From Streptomyces sp. HUAS MG91 (lineage in GTDB: Bacteria; Actinomycetota; Actinomycetes; Streptomycetales; Streptomycetaceae): 64,000 nucleotides of DNA. A program made the position numbers and the translations under genes. How positions within the stretch are numbered: position 1 is the stretch's first letter; the number at the start of each line of letters is the position of its first letter. Shown one piece after another: positions 53,790 through 62,057 of the stretch. The notes under the pieces are model-generated. The model saw only the letters and a list, made by a program, of their open reading frames with translations. It searched no databases and was not told the origin of the DNA. Location: NCBI RefSeq assembly GCF_040529335.1, contig NZ_CP159534.1, positions 1,054,001 through 1,118,000 of the forward strand, in the 5' to 3' direction.

Positions 53790-53805
53790 GGCTGCTGCTT
53801 TCCCG

Positions 53806-54108
<303 letters not shown>

Positions 54109-54169
54109 GGTCCCACCTCACAGTCCTTCACCCGGGCCGTGCGGGGCCCGGCTGCCGCGGCCACCGCGA

Positions 54170-54214
54170 CGGATATAGATGTAACACACAAGAAGTGCGC
54201 ATGATCTTGCGCAC
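54170..54214 (-). promoter_or_regulatory. Candidate control region of the urease operon
   Basis: A 20-bp inverted repeat GTGCGCA-TGATCT-TGCGCAC (54195-54214) and an AT-rich segment (TATAGATGTAACACACAAGAAG) lie 62-106 bp upstream of ureA. GTAAC-N6-GAAGT there resembles one GlnR half-site pair only weakly. In S. coelicolor urease is linked to nitrogen control, so regulation here is plausible but unproven. Confidence 0.35.
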
Positions 54215-54356
54215 CCTGGTTACGAAAACCCCTGGTGGCGTGGGCCTCAAGCTAATGGCGCGGAGTTTCAACGACGTTAACCGTTGCTTGACCGCGCCAT
54301 GGTCAGCAGCAGACCTCCGCCATGCTCATCAGGCCCCGCAGACCTGCCTGGAGCGC

Positions 54357-54560
54357 CTACGCCGGTACGCCCTTGAAGAGGGCCTGCTGGGCGATGAATT
54401 CCTGGGCCGCGGCGATCATCGTGCGCGCGACGGCGTCCGCGTCGGCGTCGGCGGACATCACGCCCGCCTCCTGACAGCCCTCCACGATCGCGGCCCAGGA
54501 AGAGCGCAGATCCGGTCGTAGCCCTCCCGGACGGCGCCGCGCGATCCGCCGCTCGGGATC
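54357..54560 (-). pseudogene. C-terminal remnant of a TetR-family regulator
   Basis: The 3' part reads RSSWAAIVEGCQEAGVMSADADADAVARTMIAAAQEFIAQQALF and stops at 54357, a TetR ligand-domain tail. Upstream the matching REGYDRI segment continues only in a different frame, so an indel near 54505 breaks it. No DNA-binding domain is found; the gene is a fragment. Confidence 0.6.
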
Positions 54561-54698
54561 GCCGGGGTCGCCGCCGCGACGGCCCCGTGGGCGGGGCTCG
54601 GCCTGCTTGCCGTACTGCTGGGAAGGTTGCGCGCGCGGCGGGCGTCGGCTCCGCAGGAGGCACCCGCTCCGGCGCGGACACCCCAGCCGGTGGGCTGA
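54527..54698 (+). pseudogene. C-terminal remnant of a membrane protein
   Basis: An open stretch without start encodes DPPLGIAGVAAATAPWAGLG, then LLAVLLGRLRARRASAPQEA and ends PVG at TGA 54696-54698: one membrane helix, a basic stop-transfer and a Pro/Ala tail. It overlaps the antisense TetR remnant, so one of the two may be chance. Together they show that 54.2-54.8 kb is decayed sequence. Confidence 0.3.
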
Positions 54699-54799
54699 GG
54701 CCCGGCCGCCCCGCACTCCGGGCGGACACCGATCGACCGCGCGTCCCCGCTGCAGCGGACGGGGGCGCGAGGTCCTGTCGTTCGGGTTTCGGGGTGCGG

Positions 54800-55078
54800 C
54801 TACCTGCCTTCGGGGCCGCGGTGCTCGGCCGCGATGCCGAACCGCTGCCGTTCGCCCGGAGCGGACGACAGGGTGCCGACGCGGGCGACGGAACTGATCA
54901 CCGGCTCCTCGGCCCGGGACCCGAGTTCCTCGAGACGCTCCAGGTCACCCGCCGAGACCAGGGCGACGAGCGGCTTGCCGTGCCGGGTGACGACCACGCG
55001 CTCGCCGCCGTACACCACGCGATTGATCAATTCGGCGAGCTCAGCCCTGGCTTGCGTCACCGGAATCTCGTAGGCCAT
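54800..55078 (-). CDS. Orphan Phd/YefM-family antitoxin
   Basis: 92 residues. [52 protein letters not shown] is a complete Phd/YefM fold: N-terminal DNA-binding dimer and helix. The C-terminal, toxin-neutralising part is poorly conserved ([20 protein letters not shown]). No YoeB, Doc or other toxin gene follows; the sequence beyond its stop is decayed. Two TGTACA hexamers lie 19-33 bp upstream, which is a YefM-type operator. Confidence 0.88.
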   Translation of the reverse strand: MAYEIPVTQARAELAELINRVVYGGERVVVTRHGKPLVALVSAGDLERLEELGSRAEEPVISSVARVGTLSSAPGERQRFGIAAEHRGPEGR

Positions 55079-55096
55079 GCTCCCCAGGGTACGTGA

Positions 55097-55111
55097 TGTA
55101 CATCCTGTACA
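55097..55111. promoter_or_regulatory. Paired TGTACA operator for YefM-type antitoxin
   Basis: TGTACA at 55097-55102 and 55106-55111, 3 bp apart, lie between the antitoxin gene and the divergent clpP-like gene. TGTACA is the established core recognised by E. coli YefM. Binding here would control both divergent genes. Confidence 0.65.
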
Positions 55112-55161
55112 TTTTTTACAGGGGCGGCGCCGACAGCGCCCGCATCGCCATTGGAGGCTCC

Positions 55162-55797
55162 ATGAACCGCCCGTCCGGCCGTTATGTCCTGCCCGAGTTC
55201 ACCGAGCGGACCACATCGGGGCAGCGCACCCTCGATCCCTACTCCAAGCTCCTCGAAGAGCGCATCGTCATCCTCGGGACACCGATCGACGACACGTCGG
55301 CGAACGATGTGATGGCGCAGCTGATGCATCTCGAGTACACGGCGCCGGAGCAGGACATCGCGCTGTACATCAACTCCCCCGGCGGCTCGTTCAGCGCCAT
55401 GACGGCGATCTACGACACGATGGAGTACGTCAGTTGCGAGGTGGCGACCACCTGCCTGGGGCAGGCCGCGTCCGTCGCCGCGGTGCTGCTGGCCGCGGGA
55501 GCGCCGGGCAAGCGGATGACGCTGCCCGGGGCACGCGTGGTGCTCGACCAGCCCGCGCTGCCCGAGCCGGCTCAGGGGCAGCCCACCGACCTGGAGATCC
55601 AGGCCCGCGAAATGGTGCGTACGCGGGCACGGTTGGAAGAGCTGCTGGCGCGGCACTCGGGGCGGTCGCGGGAGCGGATCGGCGCGGACATCGAACGCGA
55701 CACCGTACTCACGGCCCGACAGGCCCTGGAGTACGGGCTGGTGGACCATGTACTGGAGAGCCGCAAGAGCGTCCCCGGCGCCCCGGGCGCGCGGTGA
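55162..55797 (+). CDS. ClpP-family protein with catalytic His replaced
   Basis: 211 residues. ClpP fold: [19 protein letters not shown], nucleophile Ser in [15 protein letters not shown], and the third-position Asp in [15 protein letters not shown]. The catalytic His of the usual I-H-Q-P segment is Asp here ([11 protein letters not shown]), so the Ser-His-Asp triad is incomplete. Actinobacterial ClpP3/ClpP4 work as heteromers; this may be a non-cleaving subunit. No second clpP is adjacent. GGAGG lies about eight bases before the ATG. Confidence 0.9.
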   Translation: MNRPSGRYVLPEFTERTTSGQRTLDPYSKLLEERIVILGTPIDDTSANDVMAQLMHLEYTAPEQDIALYINSPGGSFSAMTAIYDTMEYVSCEVATTCLGQAASVAAVLLAAGAPGKRMTLPGARVVLDQPALPEPAQGQPTDLEIQAREMVRTRARLEELLARHSGRSRERIGADIERDTVLTARQALEYGLVDHVLESRKSVPGAPGAR

Positions 55798-55804
55798 GGC
55801 GGCC

Positions 55805-56113
55805 GTGTACCCACCCGAACTGCCGCCACTGCCCGCGCTGACCCGCGCCGAGTGCGAGCTGGTGGACAGCTATCTGGCCGTGGTCGATCTGCTGGCGCGC
55901 ATCAATCCGGCGCGCGGCGACGACACCTACCGGGGGCTGCGGGCGGCCCAGGCGCTCGTGACCCGGGCGGCGGCGCTCCGGGACGCCCTGGCCCTGATGC
56001 ACCAGCGGGGCGAGAGCCGGGTGCACGCGGAGACCCTGGCACGGGCGCTGCGCGTTCTGGACGGCGAGAGGCGGACACAAGCGGTCACATTGCCACCCGA
56101 AAACGCCACCTGA
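55805..56113 (+). CDS. Small hypothetical protein downstream of clpP
   Basis: 102 residues from a GTG that follows GTGAGG. It is almost all helical: LTRAECELVDSYLAVVDLLARINP and TYRGLRAAQALVTRAAALRDALALMHQRGES. No membrane segment or known domain. It starts 7 bp after the clpP-like stop, so it is probably co-transcribed, perhaps as an accessory of that protein. Confidence 0.65.
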   Translation: MYPPELPPLPALTRAECELVDSYLAVVDLLARINPARGDDTYRGLRAAQALVTRAAALRDALALMHQRGESRVHAETLARALRVLDGERRTQAVTLPPENAT

Positions 56114-56489
56114 CGGACAATTGGAATCCCGAGACGTTCTTCGGCGGCCAGATCGTCCGCACCCCCGGTGAAACGGCCCAGATGGGCTACCGCCGGATGG
56201 CGTAGATATGAGTAGACGCTGGTGACCGCAAGAGTTGCGCGATGCCGGTAGGCGAACACCGGAATTTGCGGTTCCGTGCCTGGTGCGGGCCTGGTCGCGG
56301 GTGGCCGCCGGGCCCCGAAAGCCGCACTGTCCACCTGAACGGGTCAAGCGTGAGGAGCCTCACTTACCGCCGGTTCAGCTCGGTTTTCACCGCAGAGGTG
56401 GGTCAAGATCCCTTCCGACGACAAGCCCCCGCCGCCGCGGCGGGGCGGTCCGTGCGGACGCCGAGTCCTGCCGCCGCCCGGATGCCAGG
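56114..56489. other. Gene-poor stretch between clpP operon and riboswitch
   Basis: No complete gene. At 56122-56205 an open stretch without start reads WNPETFFGGQIVRTPGETAQ and ends at TAG, which looks protein-like and may be the tail of a frame-shifted or unannotated short gene. CCGGT-N7-ACCGG (about 56241) is a small hairpin. The rest shows nothing I can name; a promoter for the riboswitch transcript must lie in it. Confidence 0.4.
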
Positions 56490-56648
56490 TCGACAGGAGT
56501 GGATCGGCAGGAGTGGAGGACCCAGGCACGACGGGCCGCCGCAGCAGCCGCTGCGAGCAGTCCTTGGGGTGAAGCCGCGTCCAGCGGCCGGGCATCTTCG
56601 CCAGCCCGAACCCGACAGGTCATCCTTCGCAGGCGGCTGACGAAGGGT
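56490..56648 (+). promoter_or_regulatory. Probable ydaO (c-di-AMP) riboswitch
   Basis: Conserved ydaO blocks occur in order: GGAGGACCCAGG (about 56516), a variable GC stem, CCTTGGGGTGAAGCCGCG (about 56562), then GCCCGAACCCGACAGGTCA and CCTTCGCAGGCGGCTGACGAAGG. The last block forms a 6-bp CCTTCG/CGAAGG stem that includes the ribosome-binding GAAGGG of the downstream gene. ydaO elements commonly precede cell-wall hydrolase genes in Streptomyces. High c-di-AMP normally turns expression off. Boundaries are approximate. Confidence 0.78.
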
Positions 56649-56653
56649 TGCGC

Positions 56654-57127
56654 ATGACCGCGCTCAATCGTGTCCCCTCGCTGCTGACCCGGGCCGGCAC
56701 CGCCTCGGCCCTGACCCTCGCCGTCGCGAGTGCCGGGCTGATGGTCCCCGGCGCCGCGCCCGAGGCGTCGGCGGCCGTGGCCTCGTCCAAGGCTCTCCAG
56801 GTCGCGGCCTCGAAGAAGGGGGCGCCGTACAAGTGGGGCGCCACCGGACCGCACCGGTTCGACTGCTCGGGGCTCACGCTCTACTCGTTCAAGCGGGCGG
56901 GCAAGAAACTGCCCCGCACCGCGGCGCAGCAGTACAACAAGACCCGCCATGTCTCCGGGTCCCAGCGCAAGCGGGGTGACCTGGTGTTCTTCCACTCCGG
57001 CCGGAGCGTCTACCACGTCGGCATCTACGCCGGTAAGGGACGGATCTGGCACTCCCCGAAGACCGGGGACGTGGTGCGGCTCCAGAAGATCTGGACCAAG
57101 AGCGTCTGGTACGGCCGGGTGCGCTGA
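56654..57127 (+). CDS. Secreted NlpC/P60 peptidoglycan endopeptidase
   Basis: 157 residues. A signal peptide (LTRAGTASALTLAVASAGLM...EASAA) leads directly to a compact NlpC/P60 domain. The catalytic Cys is in YKWGATGPHRFDCSGLTLYS, the His in SVYHVGIYAGKG and the third residue in IWHSPKTGD. No LysM or SH3 targeting domain is present. It cleaves D-Glu/diaminopimelate peptide stems during growth or spore germination. Control by the c-di-AMP riboswitch immediately upstream is likely. Confidence 0.93.
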   Translation: MTALNRVPSLLTRAGTASALTLAVASAGLMVPGAAPEASAAVASSKALQVAASKKGAPYKWGATGPHRFDCSGLTLYSFKRAGKKLPRTAAQQYNKTRHVSGSQRKRGDLVFFHSGRSVYHVGIYAGKGRIWHSPKTGDVVRLQKIWTKSVWYGRVR

Positions 57128-57216
57128 CCCGCACCGCCGGTACCTGAGGCGGCGGCGGGCCTGGCGCCGGGCCCGCCGTCAGGCCTCGAACGGCCGGAGA
57201 GGGATACCCGCACGGC

Positions 57217-57714
57217 ATGAACGAACGGAACGAGACGCCCCTGCAACGGGCCGACCGGAACTTCGGCGAGCTTCTGCAGGAACTCCGGGTCACGCAGACC
57301 GGGGTGCAGATCATGTTCGCCTTTCTCCTCACGCTCGCTTTCACGCAGCGCTTTCCCTCGCTCGACGCGGTGCAGCGCGCCACTTATGTGACGACGCTGC
57401 TTCTCGCGGTCGTCGCGGCCGCGCTGCTGACGGCGCCCGCCGCACTGCACCGGGTGCTGTTCCAGCTGGGGGCGAAGGCCCGGATCGTCCGGGTCTCGTC
57501 GCGGCTCGCCGCCTGCGGCATGGCCGCGCTCTCCCTCGCGCTGACGGGTTCGGTGCTGCTCGTGGTCGATGTGACGGTCGGCCGGGCCGGTGGCGTCGCC
57601 GCGGCCGCCGGAACGTTTCTGGTGTGCGCGGGGCTGTGGGGCGTGCTGCCCGGGCTGCTGCGGCGCTCTCTGGCCGGGCGGGCAGGGTCCGCGGATGACG
57701 AGGCTTCCGGCTGA
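57217..57714 (+). CDS. DUF6328 family membrane protein
   Basis: 165 residues, four membrane helices (VQIMFAFLLTLAF, YVTTLLLAVVAAALL, MAALSLALTGSVLLVV, VAAAAGTFLVCAG). The N-terminal RNFGELLQELRVTQTGVQIMFAFLLTLAF is the DUF6328 hallmark. Function unknown. It converges on the HATPase gene, with 6 bp between them. Confidence 0.82.
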   Translation: MNERNETPLQRADRNFGELLQELRVTQTGVQIMFAFLLTLAFTQRFPSLDAVQRATYVTTLLLAVVAAALLTAPAALHRVLFQLGAKARIVRVSSRLAACGMAALSLALTGSVLLVVDVTVGRAGGVAAAAGTFLVCAGLWGVLPGLLRRSLAGRAGSADDEASG

Positions 57715-57720
57715 CCGCGC

Positions 57721-58179
57721 TCAGCCGGTGGGGGCCGGGCGGACGTCTCCGCCGGACACGCCGTTCTTCCAGGGCAGGGCGATCCATACCGTCTTGCCGC
57801 CCTCGGGGGTCGGGCAGACCGAGAGTCTGCCGCCGCACTCCGCGGTCAGACAGCGGATGATGACCATGCCCCGGCCGTTGTCCTGCTGCACCGCGGCGGG
57901 CAGCCGCTTGGGGTAGCGGGGGTGGCTGTCGGTGACGCCGATCCGCAGCCGCTCGTCGCGCTCCAGTTCCAGCTCGACGGTGAAGGTGGGGGACAGACCG
58001 CGGGTGTGCTGCACGGCGTTCGTCGCGAGTTCGGAGACGATCAGCCGGACCGTGTCGGCGGTGTCACCGTCGCCCGGCATGCCCCACTCCGTCAGCACGT
58101 TGCTCACGTACCTCCGGGCCGTGGAGACCGACGCCGGATCGCTCGGCAGTGTGACGGATGCTTCCTGGTGATCTGCCAT
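57721..58179 (-). CDS. RsbW-like HATPase (anti-sigma/regulatory kinase-like)
   Basis: 152 residues. HATPase_c_2 fold with the N box LIVSELATNAVQHTRG, RLRIGVTDSHPRYP (G1-like) and NGRGMVIIRCLTAECG (G2). In Streptomyces such proteins sit next to XRE-DUF5753 and DUF397 genes, as here, in WhiJ-like regulatory triads. Whether it phosphorylates an anti-anti-sigma factor is not known. Start at MADHQEAS. Confidence 0.88.
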   Translation of the reverse strand: MADHQEASVTLPSDPASVSTARRYVSNVLTEWGMPGDGDTADTVRLIVSELATNAVQHTRGLSPTFTVELELERDERLRIGVTDSHPRYPKRLPAAVQQDNGRGMVIIRCLTAECGGRLSVCPTPEGGKTVWIALPWKNGVSGGDVRPAPTG

Positions 58180-58464
58180 GGCGAAGTCGTCCCTTTCCTG
58201 TCGGGGCCGCTCGACCGCCCGCCGCGGATGCTTCACTTCACCGGCCCCGGCTACTGCTTCGCGCCAGCGTGCCACTTGGATGCGCTTCCAGGGTGGTGAT
58301 CCCCCAAGATATGCATATATCTGTCGCCCGAAGCGGTGAACTCTGCGACGGTAGACCGTATTTGGGCGAGCGCACGCCGGTTCCTCTACCGTCTGCTCAG
58401 GAGCCGTCCCCGCACGGGCCGGGAGGGAGAACCGCCGCGCGGCCCGAGGGGCAGAGGAGTCAGC

Positions 58465-59316
58465 ATGAAGTACGGTCCCGCGGTACGACGCCGCAAGCTG
58501 GGTGCCGAATTGCGCGCACTGCGGGTGGGTGCCGGGCTCACCAGTGGTGAGGCCGCGCGACTCGTCGGATGGCACCAGTCGAAGGTGAGCCGGATCGAGA
58601 CAGGGCGGAGCGGCGCGAAGGCCTCGGACGTACTTCGTCTGCTCGACGCCTTCGACGCGAAGGACCCTCAACTACGCGAACTCGTGGTGGCGTTGGCGGG
58701 TGCCGAGGACGCCGGCGGGCACCACTGGTGGCACGCGTACCGCAGCCTGCTGCCGCCCGCGTACCGCGATTTCATCAGCCTGGAGTCGCAGGCCTGCCGG
58801 ATCAGGACGCTGGAGAACAGTGTCGTGCCGGGGCTGCTGCAGACGCCGGAGTACGCCTACGCGGTGACGCGATCCGTTCTCGGCGGCATGTCCGAGCGGC
58901 ATATCGAGGCACTGGTGGAAGTGCGTCTCGCGCGACAGGAGGTGCTGCGTTCGCAGACACCCCTGCAGTTGACGGCCATCCTCGACGAGGCGGTGCTCCG
59001 GCGCGAAGTGGGCGGAAAAGACATTCTGCAAAGGCAATTGGCACATTTGGCCGAGGTGGCCCTGCTGCCGCATGTCCGGATTCAGGTGCTTCCCTTCTCG
59101 GCAGGTGGGCACATCGGCATCACCGGGCCTTTCGTTGTGTTTTCATTTCCGAACACAACTGATCTGGATGTGGTTGTTCTCGACCATTTGACGAGTAGTC
59201 TCTACCTCGAGCGGAAAGAAGACCTCAGGGCGTACACGGACGCCTTCGATGCTCTTCTGGGACACGCTCTTTCGCCCGAGGACTCACTGGAGTTCATCGC
59301 ACAGATCGCCGGATAG
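58465..59316 (+). CDS. XRE-family regulator with DUF5753 (WhiJ-like)
   Basis: 283 residues. N-terminal helix-turn-helix (ELRALRVGAGLTSGEAARLVGWHQSKVSRIETGRSG), then DUF5753 starting at FISLESQACRIRTLENSVVPGLLQTPEYA and ending in YTDAFDALLGHALSPEDSLEFI. GAGGAGTCAGC precedes the ATG. Homologues such as WhiJ repress development genes and are relieved by a cognate DUF397 protein, encoded 59 bp downstream here. Confidence 0.93.
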   Translation: MKYGPAVRRRKLGAELRALRVGAGLTSGEAARLVGWHQSKVSRIETGRSGAKASDVLRLLDAFDAKDPQLRELVVALAGAEDAGGHHWWHAYRSLLPPAYRDFISLESQACRIRTLENSVVPGLLQTPEYAYAVTRSVLGGMSERHIEALVEVRLARQEVLRSQTPLQLTAILDEAVLRREVGGKDILQRQLAHLAEVALLPHVRIQVLPFSAGGHIGITGPFVVFSFPNTTDLDVVVLDHLTSSLYLERKEDLRAYTDAFDALLGHALSPEDSLEFIAQIAG

Positions 59317-59375
59317 CCGGGTGTGCGGGGTCGCCGACACTCCGTCACGCTCCGGCACTGCGTCAGGGAGGCACC

Positions 59376-59600
59376 ATGAATGCACTGCCTCGGTACGTTT
59401 CCGACAGCATGTCGCTGAGCGGCGCGATGTGGCGGCGCAGCAGCCGCAGCACAGGCGCCAACAACTGCGTCGAGACCGCCCCCGTGCCCTCGGGGCCCGC
59501 GGCCGGCCTGGTGGCCGTCCGCGACTCCAAGAACACGGCGGGACCCGCCGTGCTGTTCGCCCCTTCCGCCTGGGAAGGGTTCATCGGCTCCCTGCGCTGA
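59376..59600 (+). CDS. DUF397 protein, partner of the XRE regulator
   Basis: 74 residues, full length for the family. MWRRSSRSTGANNCVETAPVP, VAVRDSKNTAGPAVLFAP and AWEGFIGSLR are the typical DUF397 blocks. It is thought to bind the adjacent DUF5753 regulator and lift repression. Its 3' end overlaps the convergent bioF by 20 bp. GGGAGG lies upstream of the ATG. Confidence 0.92.
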   Translation: MNALPRYVSDSMSLSGAMWRRSSRSTGANNCVETAPVPSGPAAGLVAVRDSKNTAGPAVLFAPSAWEGFIGSLR

Positions 59601-60774
59601 CCGCGCCCCGAGGAGCCGTTCGGCCGATCACCCGTACCGCCTCGGCGAGTTGTTCGTCGGTGAGGTCGGCGCGGGCGGTCAGCCGCAGCCGTGAGACACC
59701 GTCCGGCACCGAGGGCGGACGGAAACAGCCCACCGCCAGTCCCGCCGCCCGGCAGGCCGCGGCCCAGCGCACCGCCTCGTCGGGCGAGGGTGCGCGCACC
59801 GAGACCACCGCCGCGTCCGGGCGAACGGCCGACAGGCCCTCATCGGTGAGGAGTTGATGCAGCGTCGCCGCGACCTCGCGGGCCCGTGCCGCCCGCCGGG
59901 GTTCGCGGCGCAACAGCCGGAGCGCCGCGAGCGCGGCACCGGCGGCGGCCGGCGCGAGGCCGGTGTCGAAGATGAACGTACGCGCCGTGTTGACGAGGTG
60001 CTCGATGACCGGCGCGGGTCCGAGGACCGCGCCGCCCTGGCTGCCGAAGGACTTCGAGAGGGTCACGGTGGCGACGGTGCCGGGGTCGCCCGCGAGGCCC
60101 GCCGCATGCGGGGCGCCGCGCCCGCCCGCCCCGAGGACGCCGAGCCCGTGCGCGTCGTCGACGATCAGTCCCGCTCCGAATTCCCTTGCCACAGCGCCCA
60201 GTTCGGTGAGCGGCGCCCGGTCCCCGTCGACCGAGAAGACGGAGTCGCTGACCACCACGGCCGGGCCGTCGTGCGCGCCGAGCGCCGCGCGGACCGCCGC
60301 GGGATCGGCGTGCGGCACGACCCGAGTGGCGGCACGGGACAGCCGGCAGCCGTCGATCAGGGACGCGTGGTTGGCCGCGTCGGAGACGATCAGCGAGCCG
60401 TTCGGGGCGAGCGCGGTGACGGCCGCGAGGTTCGCCGCGTAGCCGGACGACAGTACGAGCGCCGCCTCGAAACCGCAGAACTCGGCGAGCTCCCGCTCCA
60501 GTTCGGCGTGGAGTTCGGTGGTGCCGGTCACCAGCCGGGAACCGGTCGCGCCGCCGCCCCAGCGCCGTGCCGCCTCGACCGCGCCCGCGACGGTCTCGGG
60601 GTGCCGGGCGAGGCCCAGGTAGTCGTTGCTCGCCAGATCGAGCAGCGGGGAGTCGGCGGGACGCGGGCGCAGGGTGCGGACGAGTCCGGCGGCCTCGCGG
60701 GCGCGGCGCTGCTCGCCGAGCCAGCCGAAGGCCGGGGCGAGGGCGGGTGCGGGGGTGCTGTGCGCTGGAGCCAT
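59581..60774 (-). CDS. bioF: 8-amino-7-oxononanoate synthase
   Basis: 397 residues, PLP-dependent alpha-oxoamine synthase. LASNDYLGLARHPE opens the fold, with GGGATGSRLVTGTTELHAELE, VVSDSVFSVDGDRAPL, VDDAHGLGVLG and the PLP Lys in VTLSKSFGSQGG. It condenses pimeloyl-CoA/ACP with alanine in biotin synthesis. The ATG follows GAGGGAGTC. Divergent from bioB across 143 bp, the likely shared control region. Confidence 0.95.
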   Translation of the reverse strand: MAPAHSTPAPALAPAFGWLGEQRRAREAAGLVRTLRPRPADSPLLDLASNDYLGLARHPETVAGAVEAARRWGGGATGSRLVTGTTELHAELERELAEFCGFEAALVLSSGYAANLAAVTALAPNGSLIVSDAANHASLIDGCRLSRAATRVVPHADPAAVRAALGAHDGPAVVVSDSVFSVDGDRAPLTELGAVAREFGAGLIVDDAHGLGVLGAGGRGAPHAAGLAGDPGTVATVTLSKSFGSQGGAVLGPAPVIEHLVNTARTFIFDTGLAPAAAGAALAALRLLRREPRRAARAREVAATLHQLLTDEGLSAVRPDAAVVSVRAPSPDEAVRWAAACRAAGLAVGCFRPPSVPDGVSRLRLTARADLTDEQLAEAVRVIGRTAPRGAVSAGSR

Positions 60775-60917
60775 GACTCCCTCTGTTTGTAGGTAATGCA
60801 CAGACCCTAGCCGCCGCGCCACCGGCCCAGGATGTGGCAATACCCACACGTCGAGCACCGTCCTTTGTACGAACTCTCCTTTCGCCGGGGCACTCCTTTG
60901 AGCCAGGATCAGGGCTC

Positions 60918-62057
60918 ATGGACCTGCTGAACACGCTGGTGGACAAGGGGCTTCGGCGCGAGACGCCGAGCCGTGAAGAAGCGCTCGCCGTCCTGGCGAC
61001 GCCGGACGACGACCTGCTCGACGTGGTGGCCGCAGCCGGAAAGGTGCGCCGTCACTGGTTCGGGCGCCGGGTGAAGCTGAACTACCTGGTAAACCTCAAG
61101 TCGGGCCTGTGCCCGGAGGATTGCTCGTACTGCTCCCAGCGGCTCGGCTCGAAGGCGGAGATCCTCAAGTACACCTGGCTCAAGCCGGAAGAGGCCTCGC
61201 AGGCGGCCGCCGCGGGTGTCGCGGGCGGCGCCAAGCGGGTCTGCCTGGTGGCGAGCGGGCGCGGCCCCACGGACAAGGACGTCGACCGGGTCGCGGCGAC
61301 GATCGACGCGATCAAGTCGGAGAACGAGGGCGTCGAGGTGTGCGCCTGTCTCGGTCTGCTCTCCGACGGGCAGGCGGAGCGGCTGCGCGGCGCGGGCGCC
61401 GACGCCTACAACCACAACCTGAACACGTCCGAGGCGACGTACGGCGACATCACCACGACGCACACCTACGCCGACCGGGTCGACACGGTGCAGAAGGCGC
61501 ACGCGGCGGGACTGTCCGCCTGCTCGGGGCTGATCGCCGGGATGGGCGAGAGCGACGAGGACCTGGTCGACGTCGTCTTCGGGCTGCGCGAGCTGGACCC
61601 GGACTCGGTTCCGGTCAACTTCCTGATCCCCTTCGAGGGGACGCCGCTGGCCAAGGAGTGGAACCTGACGCCGCAGCGCTGCCTGCGGATCCTGGCCATG
61701 GTCCGGTTCGTCTGCCCGGACGTGGAGGTGCGGATCGCGGGCGGCCGCGAGGTGCATCTGCGCTCGATGCAGCCGCTGGCCCTGCACATCGCCAACTCGA
61801 TCTTCCTGGGCGACTATCTGACCAGTGAGGGCCAGGCGGGCAAGGCGGACCTGGACATGATCGCCGACGCGGGGTTCGAGGTGGAGGGCACCGACCGGGT
61901 GACGCTGCCGGAGCACCGGACCGGTGGCTGCGGCTCGGCCTGCGGGTCCGAGGAGGCCCCCGCCGCACCCGAGGCGGCCGAGGCGACCGAGGCGCGGACC
62001 GACCTCGTCGCCGTGCGCCGCCGGGGCGCCGGAACGGATCTCGCGCCCAATGCCTGA
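60918..62057 (+). CDS. bioB: Biotin synthase
   Basis: 379 residues, radical-SAM enzyme. The [4Fe-4S] site is [12 protein letters not shown] (CxxxCxxC). [23 protein letters not shown] and the later [14 protein letters not shown] belong to the SAM and second-cluster sites (Arg ligand). It inserts sulfur into dethiobiotin. The C-terminus carries a Cys pair (GGCGSACGS) and an Ala/Glu-rich tail beyond the usual barrel. The ATG giving [12 protein letters not shown] is used. Overlaps bioA by 8 bp. Confidence 0.96.
   Translation: MDLLNTLVDKGLRRETPSREEALAVLATPDDDLLDVVAAAGKVRRHWFGRRVKLNYLVNLKSGLCPEDCSYCSQRLGSKAEILKYTWLKPEEASQAAAAGVAGGAKRVCLVASGRGPTDKDVDRVAATIDAIKSENEGVEVCACLGLLSDGQAERLRGAGADAYNHNLNTSEATYGDITTTHTYADRVDTVQKAHAAGLSACSGLIAGMGESDEDLVDVVFGLRELDPDSVPVNFLIPFEGTPLAKEWNLTPQRCLRILAMVRFVCPDVEVRIAGGREVHLRSMQPLALHIANSIFLGDYLTSEGQAGKADLDMIADAGFEVEGTDRVTLPEHRTGGCGSACGSEEAPAAPEAAEATEARTDLVAVRRRGAGTDLAPNA

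Noticed and set aside
60775..60917. BirA/BioQ-type operator in the bioF-bioB divergent region
   Set aside because: TTTGTAGGTAATGCACAGA looks promoter-like, but no convincing palindrome or known biotin operator is present.
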